A stretch of DNA of 64,000 bases from CALNYS01 sp942490855 (GCA_942490855.1 CALNYS010000004.1:930001-994000), one strand, 5' to 3'. Positions 46,463 to 55,759 are shown, counted from the stretch's first letter. Translations and numbers: made by a program. The notes: a model not told the origin generated them from the letters alone.

Positions 46463-46581
46463 AACGGCCTGCGGCGCGTCTCCGGCTGCGTTGTGCACGG
46501 GGAAGGGCCCCGTGCAACGCCCGCGACCCGCGCGTGTACAAGCCCGCGACCAGATCCACCGTCATCATTTGGAGACCGCTC

Positions 46582-47601
46582 GTGATCACATCGCGTGTGA
46601 AGACTGTCGCGTTCGCTCTGCTCGCCGGCGCGACCATCACGGCTTCGGGGGCGGCTCAGGACATGCCCGCAACAATGAAGGCGCTGCGCATCCACGCGCA
46701 CGGCGAGACCTCGGACGTCCTGCGCTACGAGGACACACCGATCCCCACGCCCCGCCCGCGCCAGCTGCTCGTCGCCGTCCACGCCGCGGGCGTCATCCCC
46801 GGCGACTGGAAGACCCGCAACGCGCAGTTCGGCGACTTCAGCGACAAGATGCCCGTCGTGATGGGCTACGAGGTCTCGGGCGTCGTCGAGGAGGTCGGGT
46901 CGGTGGTCACCGGCTTTGAGGTGGGGGACGAGGTCTTCGCGTACCTCCCGCGCGGCGGCGCGTTCGCGGAGTACGTCGTCGGGCCGGCCGGCGTGTTCGC
47001 GAAGAAACCCGCGAACGTGACGCACCTCGAGGCCGGGGGCGCGCCGGTGTGCGCGCTCGCCGCGTGGTGCGCGCTCGTCGAGAAAGCCGAGCTCAAGGAA
47101 GGGCAAACGGTCCTCATCCAGGGCGGCGCGGGCGGTGTGGGGCACTTCGCGGTGCAGATCGCGCACGCGATCGGCGCGACGGTGTACACGACCGCCTCGC
47201 CGCGCAACCACGCGTTCCTGCGCGAGCTCGGCGCGGACGTCGTCATCGATTACCACACACAGAAGTTCGAGGACGTGGTGGACGACGTCGACGTCGTCTT
47301 CGACATGATCGGAGGCGACGTGCTCGAGCGTTGCTACGGCGTCGTCAAGCCCGGCGGCTACCTCGTCGCCATCTCCGGGAAGGTGTCCGAGGACAAGCTC
47401 GTAGAACACGGCATCCGCGGCTCGTTCCTCGCCACGCCGACGGACGGGCGTCGTCTCGCGAAGGTCGCGGCGATGATGGAACGCGGCGAGATCGCCACGC
47501 ACGTCGGACGCGTCTTCCCCCTCAGCGAGGCCGCCGACGCGATCGATCTGAACGAGCACGGCCCCAACCGCGGCAAGATCGTGGTGCAGGTCAGAGAATG
47601 A
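46582..47601 (+). CDS. MDR/zinc-less quinone-reductase-like oxidoreductase with signal peptide
   Basis: A 339-residue medium-chain dehydrogenase of the quinone oxidoreductase type: GroES-like N-domain (MKALRIHAHGETSDVLRYED, GYEVSGVVEEVG) and a Rossmann domain with QGGAGGVGHFAVQIA. The GTG at 46582 fits GGAG seven bases upstream and yields TSRVKTVAFALLAGATITASGAAQD, in pieces a clear Sec signal (KTVAFALLAGATITASG, cleavage after AA). An NAD(P)H-using enzyme in the periplasm would be unusual. It is divergent from fur-katG and its start lies about 120 bases from the operator. Confidence 0.82.
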   Translation: MITSRVKTVAFALLAGATITASGAAQDMPATMKALRIHAHGETSDVLRYEDTPIPTPRPRQLLVAVHAAGVIPGDWKTRNAQFGDFSDKMPVVMGYEVSGVVEEVGSVVTGFEVGDEVFAYLPRGGAFAEYVVGPAGVFAKKPANVTHLEAGGAPVCALAAWCALVEKAELKEGQTVLIQGGAGGVGHFAVQIAHAIGATVYTTASPRNHAFLRELGADVVIDYHTQKFEDVVDDVDVVFDMIGGDVLERCYGVVKPGGYLVAISGKVSEDKLVEHGIRGSFLATPTDGRRLAKVAAMMERGEIATHVGRVFPLSEAADAIDLNEHGPNRGKIVVQVRE

Positions 47602-47649
47602 GCTTTGCGGGCGCGTTCAGGCTCTATCCTCTTGTAAGGAGCCGCGCCC

Positions 47650-48588
47650 ATGCCTGCCATCGCCGACGCCGCCATCGTCATCGCCGGGGGAAGCGGGTTC
47701 ATCGGGCGATCCCTCACCAGCCATCTCACCCAGCTCGGCGCACGTGTGATCGTCCTGACGCGCGGCGCTGCCCGTGAGGACGGCCCCGTCCGCCGCGTGA
47801 CGTGGGACGCGCGCACGCAGGGCGACTGGGCCCGCGAACTCGATGGCGCCGTCGCGCTCGTGAATCTTGTCGGCCGCACGGTCGATTGCGTAAAGACGCC
47901 CGACCACTGCGACGAGATCCTGCGCTCGCGTGTCGAGTCCACCCGCGCCCTCGGCGCCGCCATGAACGCCTGCGCCGACCCGCCGAGCGTGTGGGTGCAG
48001 ATGGCGACGGCGCACATCTACGGCGACCCGCCGACCGCTCGATGCGACGAGTCCTCGCCCTTTGGCTACGGCCTCGCGCCGACCGTGGGGCGTGCGTGGG
48101 AAGAGGCGTTCGCCCAGAGCAAGCCGGAGGGGACCCGCGGCGTCGTCTTGCGCACGAGCTTTGTCGTCGGGCGGAACGGCGGCGCGCTGTCGCGTCTCTC
48201 TGCCCTCGTGCGCTTCGGTCTGGGCGGGACGGTCGGGCACGGGCGCCAGGGCATGAGCTGGTTGCACGAGCGCGATATGAACCGCATCGTCGAGCGTGCG
48301 ATCTGCGATGCGTCTATGTCCGGCGCGTACATCGCGTCGTCGCCGAGCCCTGTTTCGAACGCGGAGTTCATGCGCGCGCTCCGCCGGGCGCGGCGCATGC
48401 CGATCGGCCTCCCCGCCCCCGGTTTCCTTGTGAAGATCGGCGCCCCGCTCGTGATGCGCACCGACCCGGAGCTGGCGCTCTACGGGCGGTACCTCGTCCC
48501 ACGGCGCCTGCTCGATGAGGGGTTCTCGTTCGAGTTCCCCGACCTCGAACCGGCGCTGCGCGATCTTGTGGGCGGCCCGAGCCGTTAG
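47650..48588 (+). CDS. TIGR01777 family epimerase-like protein
   Basis: A 312-residue NAD-dependent epimerase/dehydratase-type protein of the TIGR01777 (YfcH-like) subfamily with a C-terminal DUF1731-like end. The N-terminal Rossmann motif is VIAGGSGFIGRSL; LVNLVGRTVD, LRTSFVVG, GQGMSWLHERD-like GRQGMSWLHERDM and YLVPRRLLDEGF follow. AAGGAG precedes the ATG. The substrate is unknown. Its stop overlaps that of the convergent DUF1579 gene by four bases (ttag). Confidence 0.9.
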   Translation: MPAIADAAIVIAGGSGFIGRSLTSHLTQLGARVIVLTRGAAREDGPVRRVTWDARTQGDWARELDGAVALVNLVGRTVDCVKTPDHCDEILRSRVESTRALGAAMNACADPPSVWVQMATAHIYGDPPTARCDESSPFGYGLAPTVGRAWEEAFAQSKPEGTRGVVLRTSFVVGRNGGALSRLSALVRFGLGGTVGHGRQGMSWLHERDMNRIVERAICDASMSGAYIASSPSPVSNAEFMRALRRARRMPIGLPAPGFLVKIGAPLVMRTDPELALYGRYLVPRRLLDEGFSFEFPDLEPALRDLVGGPSR

Positions 48589-49064
48589 CTGGTTCGCGTG
48601 TACACGGCGCGCATGATGTCCATCCACTCGCCGTCGGGGGTGCGCATGCGCGAACGCAGCTCGCGCCCGCTGTCGGTCAGCACGATGATGTCCTGGTAGT
48701 CCGCTTGCTTGCCCGGGTCCGTGCAGTCGGCCCCGGTGGTGTTGAGCGTCAGCGTGCGCGCGTCTTCATCGAGCGTGCCCTCGTAGACGAACATCGACGC
48801 CATTGGCGAACCCACCCACGTGCCGACGAAGCGCTGCTTCTCCGGGTCGAAGCCGATCGTCATGATCGCGGTCATCGGTTTGCCGCCGGGCATCAATCCG
48901 GTGGACTCGCCGACCATCCACAGGTCGCCGAGCATGCGCACGGATTCGTTGCCATCGGCGGTCAGGACCTCGCCGTCGGGCCCCATGGGGCACTCGCTCG
49001 TGTACGCCCAGTCGCCAACGAGTTGCTTGAGCCACGCGTGCTGGGTGGTCGGTTCGGCCGGCAT
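48585..49064 (-). CDS. DUF1579 family protein, cytosolic
   Basis: A 159-residue protein with no signal peptide. Family marks: LKQLVGDWAYTSECPMGPDG, GDLWMVGESTGLMPGGKPM and MTIGFDPEKQRFVGTWVG. It is the second DUF1579 protein here, the other (17512-18162) being exported. DUF1579 resembles lipocalin-like proteins and has no known activity. The pair TIGR01777-DUF1579 is arranged tail to tail. Confidence 0.86.
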   Translation of the reverse strand: MPAEPTTQHAWLKQLVGDWAYTSECPMGPDGEVLTADGNESVRMLGDLWMVGESTGLMPGGKPMTAIMTIGFDPEKQRFVGTWVGSPMASMFVYEGTLDEDARTLTLNTTGADCTDPGKQADYQDIIVLTDSGRELRSRMRTPDGEWMDIMRAVYTRTS

Positions 49065-49175
49065 AGCGGTTCCTCCGTTGAAGTCGCCGTGCAGGCTACC
49101 AACGATGGACCGGGCGTAACACCCTAAACCGTGCGCCTCGCCGCGGGAGCGCGCCCGGTGGCTGCGAACCGGCTG

Positions 49176-50195
49176 TTAGCGCTTGGGGATCGGGACCATC
49201 GCTTCACGCTCGGTGTCCCAGAGGGCCAGGCGGAACGCGCGGGAGAGGTCCGACAGGCGCGGGCGCACCACGGGCGGGTCGCGCAGCTCGGGCACCGAGC
49301 GCATGGCCGCGGGGAGGTTGTAGAACGGGATCTTGTGGTTGAGGTGGTGCACGTGGTGGTAGCCGATGTTGCCCGTCAGCCAGTGCATGACCGGCCCGAG
49401 ATCCAGGAAGCTCGACGAGTCGAGCGCGGCGTCATGGAACGTCCACTCGTCCTCGGTGTGGATGTGAGCGCCGTCGAAGCTGTGCTGGATGTAGAACAGC
49501 AGCGCCCCGCCAGCGGTCGCGACGGTCATCGGGAGGATCACCGCAAGCAGCAGGACCACCGGCCCGTAGGCGAGAAGGACAGCCACGATCAGCAGCGCGT
49601 GCAGCGCGAGCGCGAGCCCGGAGCTCACGTACCGGCGGGGGTTGCTCAGGAACGTGCGCAGGCACAGGTGGCCGCCGAACACCGTGACGTACGCGAGGGC
49701 GATCGTCACCGGGTGGCGCAGCACGCGGTAGCGCAGGCGGCGCTTGAAGCCGGCCTCGCGCCACTCGTCGGTCGTCATCAGCGGGAACTCGCCGATGGGG
49801 AACTCCGAGGGCTTGCCCACGTGCCCGTGATGGTGGTTGTGGTTGCGCCGCCACGCCTCAGAGGGCACGAGCACAAGCAGCCCGTACGCCGTGAAGACCG
49901 CCCGCGCGAAGGCCGAGTTGCGCAGGATCGCGCCGTGCAGGAAATCGTGGTAGAGGATGAAGCCGCGGATGATCAGGCACCCGGCGAGCGTGCCCGTCAC
50001 GATCGCCGCGGGCCAGAAGACGTGCGCGAGCACCCCGGAGCCGACGACCGCCAACAGAAGCAGCGCGAACGTCTGGTAGAAGTAGTACCAGCTGCGCGCT
50101 CGGGACGTTTCCTCGAACGTGCGGCTGACACGCTGGAGTTCGGCGCCGGGGCGGCGCAGGAGAATATCGATCGAAGGAACCAGCGTCGAAGTCAT
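49176..50195 (-). CDS. Fatty acid desaturase (membrane di-iron)
   Basis: A 339-residue membrane enzyme. The three histidine boxes that hold the di-iron centre are present: HDFLHG, HNHHHGH and HHVHH (in NIGYHHVHHLNHKIPFY), with further His in FYIQHSFDGAHIH. Four or more hydrophobic segments are spread between them. Acyl or carotenoid-like substrate is undetermined. The ATG at 50195 is the start preceding the conserved TSTLVPSIDILLRR; no ribosome site is clear. Confidence 0.9.
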   Translation of the reverse strand: MTSTLVPSIDILLRRPGAELQRVSRTFEETSRARSWYYFYQTFALLLLAVVGSGVLAHVFWPAAIVTGTLAGCLIIRGFILYHDFLHGAILRNSAFARAVFTAYGLLVLVPSEAWRRNHNHHHGHVGKPSEFPIGEFPLMTTDEWREAGFKRRLRYRVLRHPVTIALAYVTVFGGHLCLRTFLSNPRRYVSSGLALALHALLIVAVLLAYGPVVLLLAVILPMTVATAGGALLFYIQHSFDGAHIHTEDEWTFHDAALDSSSFLDLGPVMHWLTGNIGYHHVHHLNHKIPFYNLPAAMRSVPELRDPPVVRPRLSDLSRAFRLALWDTEREAMVPIPKR

Positions 50196-50288
50196 AGGTT
50201 CGGTTGTGCTCGCGTGAGGTGATCGCTCGCGGTGCGCGCCGAGCAGGGGGTCGGCGAAGGGAACGCCGTCTGCCATTAGTCTATACAC

Positions 50289-50960
50289 ATGGACATGACC
50301 CCAGAGCGATGGCACGCAACAACCGAGTACCTCTCAACCGTCTTCGCGGATCCCGACGAGCAGATGCGAACGCTCATGAAACGGGCCGTAGCCGCTGGAT
50401 TGCCCGATATCGCTGTCGATCCCTCTGTCGGACACCTGCTTACAACGCTCGTAAAGAGTGTTGGCGCCACGACGATTGTTGAAGCGGGCACCCTCGCCGG
50501 GTACTCGGGCATCTGGCTCGCGCGTGGTCTCGCGCCCGGCGGGCGCCTCTACACCATCGAGTACGAGGCGAAGCACGCCGTCTTTGCGCGGGGCGAGTTC
50601 GACGCCGCGGGGCTGAGCGAGAGCGTGGAGGTCATCGAGGGCGCCGCGCTCGAGCAACTCCCCGCGCTCGCCGATCGTCTCGGCCCCGCTTCCGTTGACG
50701 TCCTGTTCCTTGACGCGGTCAAGACCGAGTACCCGGGCTACCTCGAGGCCGCGCTCCCGATGCTGCGCCCCGGCGCGCTGCTGCTGGCCGACAACGCCCT
50801 CGGCGGCGGCGGCTGGTGGATCGACGAACCCGCGGGCACGTCGCCCAGCCTCGACGCGGTGGACGCCTTCAACCGCCAGATCGCCGCCGACCCGCGCTTC
50901 GACGCGTCGTGCGTCCCGCTCCGCGAGGGCGTGCTGATCGCGCGTTACTCAGGCGGCTAG
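50289..50960 (+). CDS. SAM-dependent O-methyltransferase (class I, catechol type)
   Basis: A 223-residue methyltransferase of the COMT/caffeoyl-CoA type. SAM motif I is IVEAGTLAGYSGIWLARGL; motif with the metal aspartate VDVLFLDAVKTEYPGYLE, and LLLADNALGGGGW (metal Asp-Asn) follow. The ATG at 50289 gives a normal N-terminus. Substrate unknown. Its stop overlaps the stop of the convergent symporter gene by four bases (ctag). Confidence 0.9.
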   Translation: MDMTPERWHATTEYLSTVFADPDEQMRTLMKRAVAAGLPDIAVDPSVGHLLTTLVKSVGATTIVEAGTLAGYSGIWLARGLAPGGRLYTIEYEAKHAVFARGEFDAAGLSESVEVIEGAALEQLPALADRLGPASVDVLFLDAVKTEYPGYLEAALPMLRPGALLLADNALGGGGWWIDEPAGTSPSLDAVDAFNRQIAADPRFDASCVPLREGVLIARYSGG

Positions 50961-52468
50961 GACCGGCGCGACGCGCCTTGAAGATCGTCCTTCACCCCGG
51001 CGAGCGACGCGCGCCCCTTCGAGTCGAGCGCGCTGACGAGGAACGCCACCGCGAAGGACACCGCGAACGACGGCGCGATCACGTCGAGGTTCGCCAGGTG
51101 CGTGTTGAGCTCGTCGAGCCCCGCGCGTTCGAGCGCGACGGGAACGACGAACTTCAGCAGCGGCACGCACAGAAACCCCGCGACCATCGCCCAGCGCGCC
51201 GCCTTCGCTGTCAGCCCCGACCAGAACAGGCTCAGGATCATCACCGGGCAGAACGTCGCGGCGATCCCCGACCACCCGAAGATAATGATCCAGAACACCT
51301 CTTTCTCCGGATCCCGCGCGATCAGTCCCATCCCGAGCGCGAACGCGACCAACGCGAGGCCGAACGTCACGATCTGCGACAGCTTCACCAGCGACACGTC
51401 GTCCATGCCCGGGTGCTTCGTCTTCTGCCAGTAGTCGCGCACGCCCGCGCTCGACGCCACGACGAGCAGCGAGTCGATCGTGGACATGATCGCCGACAGC
51501 ACCATCGCGATGAACACCCCCGCGAAGAACGACGGGAGGAGCGTCTGCGACATGAACGGCAGGATGTTGTCGGCGTCGCCGCCGATCGTCGGCTGGTCGT
51601 ACAGCGCCCGCCCGACCATGCCCACCAGCACCGCGCCCGAGTCGGCCAGCAGCGTCCACGTCAGCGCCACCGCGGCGCCCTTGCCGATCTCCCGCTCGCT
51701 CCGCAGCGAGATGAACCGCACGAACACCTGAGGCGACCCGAAGAACCCGAGCCCGATCGCCGCGTACCCGACGACCGCGCTGATCGTGACGGCCGTCCAC
51801 CCCGCGCCGCCCGTCAGCGAGAGATGATTCGGGCTCGCGGTGCGCAGAGCGTCCATCATGTTCGTCACGCCGCCGATCTCCAGCAGCCCGACGATCGGCA
51901 GGCACACCAGCCCCAGGAACATCAGCGAGCCCTGGAACACGTCCGACCACACCACCGCGATGAACCCGCCCTTGGTGATGTAGAACAGCACAACCGCGAA
52001 GCCGATCGCGGCGCCGAGGAAGTGGTTCAGGTCCAGGAACGCGTGGAACGCCTTGCCCGTCGCGAAGACCTGCGAGCCCGCGTAGATCGGCACGAAGATC
52101 ATCAGAGAGCCCGCCGCGATCAAGCGCAGCCAGTGCCCGCCGTCGCGGAACCGGGACTCGAGGTAATCGGGGATGGTGATGGAGTCGTACTGGTCGGAGA
52201 GGCGCTTGAACCGCCTCGCGAAGATCAGCCACGCGCCGCCCACGCCGAGCATCTCTCCCAGCACCACCCAGAAGCCCATCGCGCCGGTGCTGAACCCCAG
52301 CGCGGTCAGCCCGATCAGCAGCCACGCGGACTCGCCCGTCGCGCGTGCGCTGAACGCGACGTTGATAAACCCGAGCTTCTTCCCGCCCGCGTAATAGTCG
52401 CGGATGTTCTTCGTGCGCCGGGAGGCGAGCGCCCCGATCAGCAGCAGGACGCCGCCGTAGAGCGCCAC
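50957..52468 (-). CDS. Sodium:solute symporter (SSS family, PutP-like)
   Basis: A 503-residue inner-membrane transporter using the sodium gradient. Family segments include RRTKNIRDYYAGGKKLGF, the AGSQVFATGKAF region, GYAAIGLGFFGSPQVFVRF and the sodium-site AMVLSAIMSTIDSLLVVASS. The solute is unknown (proline or another small molecule). The first annotatable start is GTG 52468, but family N-termini are longer, and the in-frame ATC at 52510 lies six bases after GGGAGG and would give IDALTPDVLWKILAVALYGG, so the true start may be non-canonical or the base miscalled. Confidence 0.88.
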   Translation of the reverse strand: MALYGGVLLLIGALASRRTKNIRDYYAGGKKLGFINVAFSARATGESAWLLIGLTALGFSTGAMGFWVVLGEMLGVGGAWLIFARRFKRLSDQYDSITIPDYLESRFRDGGHWLRLIAAGSLMIFVPIYAGSQVFATGKAFHAFLDLNHFLGAAIGFAVVLFYITKGGFIAVVWSDVFQGSLMFLGLVCLPIVGLLEIGGVTNMMDALRTASPNHLSLTGGAGWTAVTISAVVGYAAIGLGFFGSPQVFVRFISLRSEREIGKGAAVALTWTLLADSGAVLVGMVGRALYDQPTIGGDADNILPFMSQTLLPSFFAGVFIAMVLSAIMSTIDSLLVVASSAGVRDYWQKTKHPGMDDVSLVKLSQIVTFGLALVAFALGMGLIARDPEKEVFWIIIFGWSGIAATFCPVMILSLFWSGLTAKAARWAMVAGFLCVPLLKFVVPVALERAGLDELNTHLANLDVIAPSFAVSFAVAFLVSALDSKGRASLAGVKDDLQGASRRS

Positions 52469-52559
52469 GGCGAGAATTTTCCAGAGAACGTCGGGCGTCA
52501 GAGCGTCGATAGCGGGCCTCCCATCACGGGCGATTCAGAGGCCCGTTAGGCCCCGCACG

Positions 52560-54023
52560 CTACCGCACGATGCGCCCGCCGTCACATCCCGCCGAGTCGC
52601 GCCGCATGCGCACCCCGTCGCGTCCAACGCCGTAGTACCCGTCAAGGCGCTCACACGGCGCGAACCCCAGCGAGCGGTAGAGGCCGATCGCGGGCCCGTT
52701 GTCGGCGCGCACCTCGAGGGAGACGCGCCGTGCCCCCGCGCCGTCGAGCGCGTCCAGCGCCGCCGTCGCCAGGGCTCGCCCGACGCCGCAGCCGGCGCAG
52801 TCCGGCGCCACCGCGATCGCGTACAGCCGACCCGACACGCCGCCGGGGACGCGGCGCGTCAGCGTCGCCGACCAGCCGATCACACGACCGCCCCGCTCGG
52901 CTACCAGCACCGACGCGCGGGGGTTGGCGATCAGGCGACGGACCTGCGCCCGCGTGAACCGCTCGTCATCGAACGCGAACGCCGTCTGCTCGATCTCACA
53001 GATCGCCGCCGTGTCGCGGGCCTCGCCCCTCCGCATCAGCGTGCGCACCGAATCACGCGGGCGCGAGAGCACGCTCTTGGAGACAAGCCGCGTCGGGCGG
53101 TAGCTGGTCTTGGTGTAGCGCAGCGCGGGGATCCCCCAGTCGTCGCCGACGTTGATCGTGTCGCAGTCCGCGAACCGCTGTCGGCAGAACTCCGAGAAGA
53201 TGAACTGCGCCGCGCCGCGCACGCCGGGCTCGACCTTCTCGATCAGCACCGACGCGCCCCGATCGCCGAGGCGCTCGCCGAACGTGAACCCCAGCAGGCG
53301 ACCGCCCGACCACATCCCCATCGACTCGAGCCCGAGCGCCCGCCACTCCCGCAGCGCCGTCCGCGTGCAGCGCTCGTCGTGGGCGCGCAGGTCGCTCGAT
53401 TCGGTCCCGTGCTCGTTGACCTCGTCCTCGTGCGTCGCGTCGGCGCGGTGTTTCCAGCGATCGAGCAGCGCCTCGCACTCCCCGATATCCCCCGCGGTCA
53501 GCTCCCGCGCGACCACGTCGGGGTGATCGCGCAGGAACGCGCTGCGCAGCTTGCGTTTCCCTTTGAGCGGGCCGCCGGCGAGATCGATCATCGCCCGGGC
53601 CGGGTACACGTAGTCGGCGTACATCGGCTCGGCCGACAGCTCCACGCCCCCGGCGCGCAGCCGGTCGAGCAGCTCGTCGGACACGTACTCGATGCGCGAC
53701 GCCTCGCCCGCCCCGGGGGAGCGGTCCATCAGCGCGAAGCACGCGTCCACGCAGGCCCCGGCGCGCCGCTCGGCTTCGAGCGACAGCGCCAACGGCGGGA
53801 GGATCAGGCACAGGCCCTCGCCCGCGGCGCTGAACACGCACAGGTGGTCCTCGATCACCGCCCACGAGAACGCCAGCGTCTCGGCCCAGAGGTAGCACGA
53901 GGCGAACGTCGCGTCGGAGATCGGGTCGTGAAGGCGCGAGAACGCAGCGTCGAACAGATGGCGGTCGCCCAGCGTCACCGGGCGCAGCAGACCCGCGACT
54001 GCGGGGCTTGGTTGTGAGGTCAT
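52560..54023 (-). CDS. DUF2156 domain fused to a GNAT acetyltransferase
   Basis: A 487-residue two-domain protein. The first ~300 residues belong to the DUF2156 (phosphatidylglycerol lysyltransferase C-terminal-like, GNAT-fold) family: FASCYLWAETLAFSW, KGKRKLRSAFLRDHPD, RWKHRADA and NVGDDWGIPALRYTKTSYRP. The last ~140 residues are a RimI-like GNAT: FDDERFTRAQVRRL, LYAIAVAPDCAGCGVGRAL and LEVRADNGPAIGLYRSLGF. The ATG at 54023 is chosen as the start; upstream in-frame codons to 54113 are less convincing. Substrate unknown. Confidence 0.85.
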   Translation of the reverse strand: MTSQPSPAVAGLLRPVTLGDRHLFDAAFSRLHDPISDATFASCYLWAETLAFSWAVIEDHLCVFSAAGEGLCLILPPLALSLEAERRAGACVDACFALMDRSPGAGEASRIEYVSDELLDRLRAGGVELSAEPMYADYVYPARAMIDLAGGPLKGKRKLRSAFLRDHPDVVARELTAGDIGECEALLDRWKHRADATHEDEVNEHGTESSDLRAHDERCTRTALREWRALGLESMGMWSGGRLLGFTFGERLGDRGASVLIEKVEPGVRGAAQFIFSEFCRQRFADCDTINVGDDWGIPALRYTKTSYRPTRLVSKSVLSRPRDSVRTLMRRGEARDTAAICEIEQTAFAFDDERFTRAQVRRLIANPRASVLVAERGGRVIGWSATLTRRVPGGVSGRLYAIAVAPDCAGCGVGRALATAALDALDGAGARRVSLEVRADNGPAIGLYRSLGFAPCERLDGYYGVGRDGVRMRRDSAGCDGGRIVR

Positions 54024-54221
54024 CGGGAGGCGGTGGTCGCCTACCTCGTCAACGGCGCGGTCGGCGCCGGAGGTCGCGGGCTGGCCGTCCTTGCGCGGGC
54101 GGCGTCCCGTCATGTAGATCGTACCGTTTACGCTCGGAAGTCAAGAGGAATACTCCCACGCGGCGCACGATCGCGCGCCGCCCGGTTTGACGACCCACCC
54201 AACCCGGGGAATCATGCGCCC

Positions 54222-54683
54222 ATGACCATCTGGATCATCCGTCACGGCAAGGCCCAGCCCGACTCCCCAACGGGCCGCGACGCCGACCGCGCCCTCAAGC
54301 CCCGCGGCCACCGCCAGGCCGCCTACCTCGGCGCCGAGTTCGTCTCCCGTGAAGACGCCCCCGACCTGCTGATCGCCAGCCCCCTCGTGCGCGCGCAGGA
54401 AACCGCCCACGGGATCGCCGCCGTGACCCTCCAGGAGGTGGACACCCACGGCGCGCTCGAGAGCGGGCGCGGGCCCGCCGGGATCCTCGCCCTCATCGAA
54501 GAGCTCGGCCCCGGGGCCTCCGCGGCCCTCATCGGGCACAACCCCGAGCTCTCGCAGGTCGTCTGCGCGCTCGGCGGCACGGGCGTGGTCGAGGGCGACT
54601 GGCTCCGCACCGGGCAGGGCGTGGCGGTCGAGTTCGACGCCGGCGTCTGGAGCGTCATCGACATCCTCCGCCTCGACGACTAG
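54222..54683 (+). CDS. Phosphohistidine phosphatase SixA-like
   Basis: A 153-residue histidine phosphatase superfamily member: catalytic RHGKA at the N-terminus (IWIIRHGKAQPD), RALKPRGHRQA, SPLVRAQETA and the second catalytic histidine in LIGHNPELSQVV. SixA removes phosphate from phosphohistidines of HPt domains; the substrate here may differ. It is convergent with a CPBP gene, sharing the four bases ctag. Confidence 0.9.
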   Translation: MTIWIIRHGKAQPDSPTGRDADRALKPRGHRQAAYLGAEFVSREDAPDLLIASPLVRAQETAHGIAAVTLQEVDTHGALESGRGPAGILALIEELGPGASAALIGHNPELSQVVCALGGTGVVEGDWLRTGQGVAVEFDAGVWSVIDILRLDD

Positions 54684-55357
54684 CCCGCGTTGATGTTGCC
54701 CGAGTAGAAGTACCACCCGAGTCCAACGGTAAAGAGCAGGTCGCCGTAGAGGGCGTGCTCGGCCGCGGCCGCGGCGGTCGACCGCGTGCGCAAAAACGTG
54801 GTCATGAAAAGCACCCCGCCGACGGTCGAGAGCGCTACCGCGATGATCGTCGCGTGCGTCGTCGGCCCGAACAGCACGTGCGCCCAGCCGAAGGCCGCGG
54901 CGCCCGCCCCCACCAGCGCCCACGTCCCGCCGAGGCCCCGCAGCGCGTCCCCGTAGCGGCGCACGAAGAACGCCCGGAAGATCACCTCCTGCGGGTACAC
55001 GCTGAAGATCGGGTACAGGCACAGGATCGCGATCCAGAGCCCCGTGCGCTCGCGGGGGAGGCGTAAGAAGAGCTCGGGCTCGAAGAGGGCGGTCGCGGTG
55101 GTCAGCAGGGCGGCGCCGATCGCGAAGCGGATCAGCATCCAGCGCATACCCATGCGCGCGCCTTTGGCGTTCCACAGCTCGCGCCGGTCGAAGCCTTTGT
55201 CGAGCAGCAGGTAGACGAGGCAGCCGGCGAAGCCGAGAAAGATCGGCGGCCAGATCCCCCAGCCCCATTCCCGCATCGGCGCGCCGCGCCACCACCACGG
55301 GAAGACCCCGAAGAGGACCAGGAGCTCGAGCAACCGGAAGGTAGGGGCCGTGCGCAT
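54680..55357 (-). CDS. CPBP family intramembrane metalloprotease
   Basis: A 225-residue membrane protein. After several hydrophobic helices come the catalytic marks YPQEVIFRAF (Glu and Arg), GWAHVLFG (His) and a final AEHALYGDLLF (His). The spacing and order fit the CPBP/Abi protease fold. The ATG at 55357 is the start before hydrophobic sequence (RLLELLVLFGVFPWW). Role unknown. It is the second CPBP protein in the window. Confidence 0.86.
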   Translation of the reverse strand: MRTAPTFRLLELLVLFGVFPWWWRGAPMREWGWGIWPPIFLGFAGCLVYLLLDKGFDRRELWNAKGARMGMRWMLIRFAIGAALLTTATALFEPELFLRLPRERTGLWIAILCLYPIFSVYPQEVIFRAFFVRRYGDALRGLGGTWALVGAGAAAFGWAHVLFGPTTHATIIAVALSTVGGVLFMTTFLRTRSTAAAAAEHALYGDLLFTVGLGWYFYSGNINAG

Positions 55358-55521
55358 CGGTCCAAGAGTAGGGCCGCCGAGGGCGCCGCGGCCCGAGATG
55401 TGAGCGGTCTCTCGCGCGGTGTGAAACCTCGCGCGGCTGCTCCCGTATACACGTCCGAGCACGTGCGCCGGGGGTTGAGATGGCGCCGCACACCTGAACG
55501 ACCTCCCGTCGGACACGCGCG

Positions 55522-55749
55522 ATGACACCCGATCTGTTCTCGGACACCCGGCCGAAGGCGTCCCGGCTCTTGCTTCTCCCGCCCGCGCCCAGCGACCACC
55601 GGCGGCTGGCGGAGCTCGCTCACGTTCGTATACAGCTGGACCTCGGCGACGACCTGTGCGCGCCGCAGCGGGCGGTGCTGCTCACGCGCATCGCCGAGCT
55701 CGAACGAGAGTTGCGGGCCGAGGGGCTCATCGCTCCCACGCCGGGATAA
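55522..55749 (+). CDS. Small hypothetical protein
   Basis: A possible 75-residue protein with a C-terminal predicted helix (RAVLLTRIAELERELRAEG). No family is recognised and no ribosome site is clear. It could be a non-coding region; it lies directly before the palindromic element at 55760. Confidence 0.35.
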   Translation: MTPDLFSDTRPKASRLLLLPPAPSDHRRLAELAHVRIQLDLGDDLCAPQRAVLLTRIAELERELRAEGLIAPTPG

Positions 55750-55759
55750 GTACCAATCT

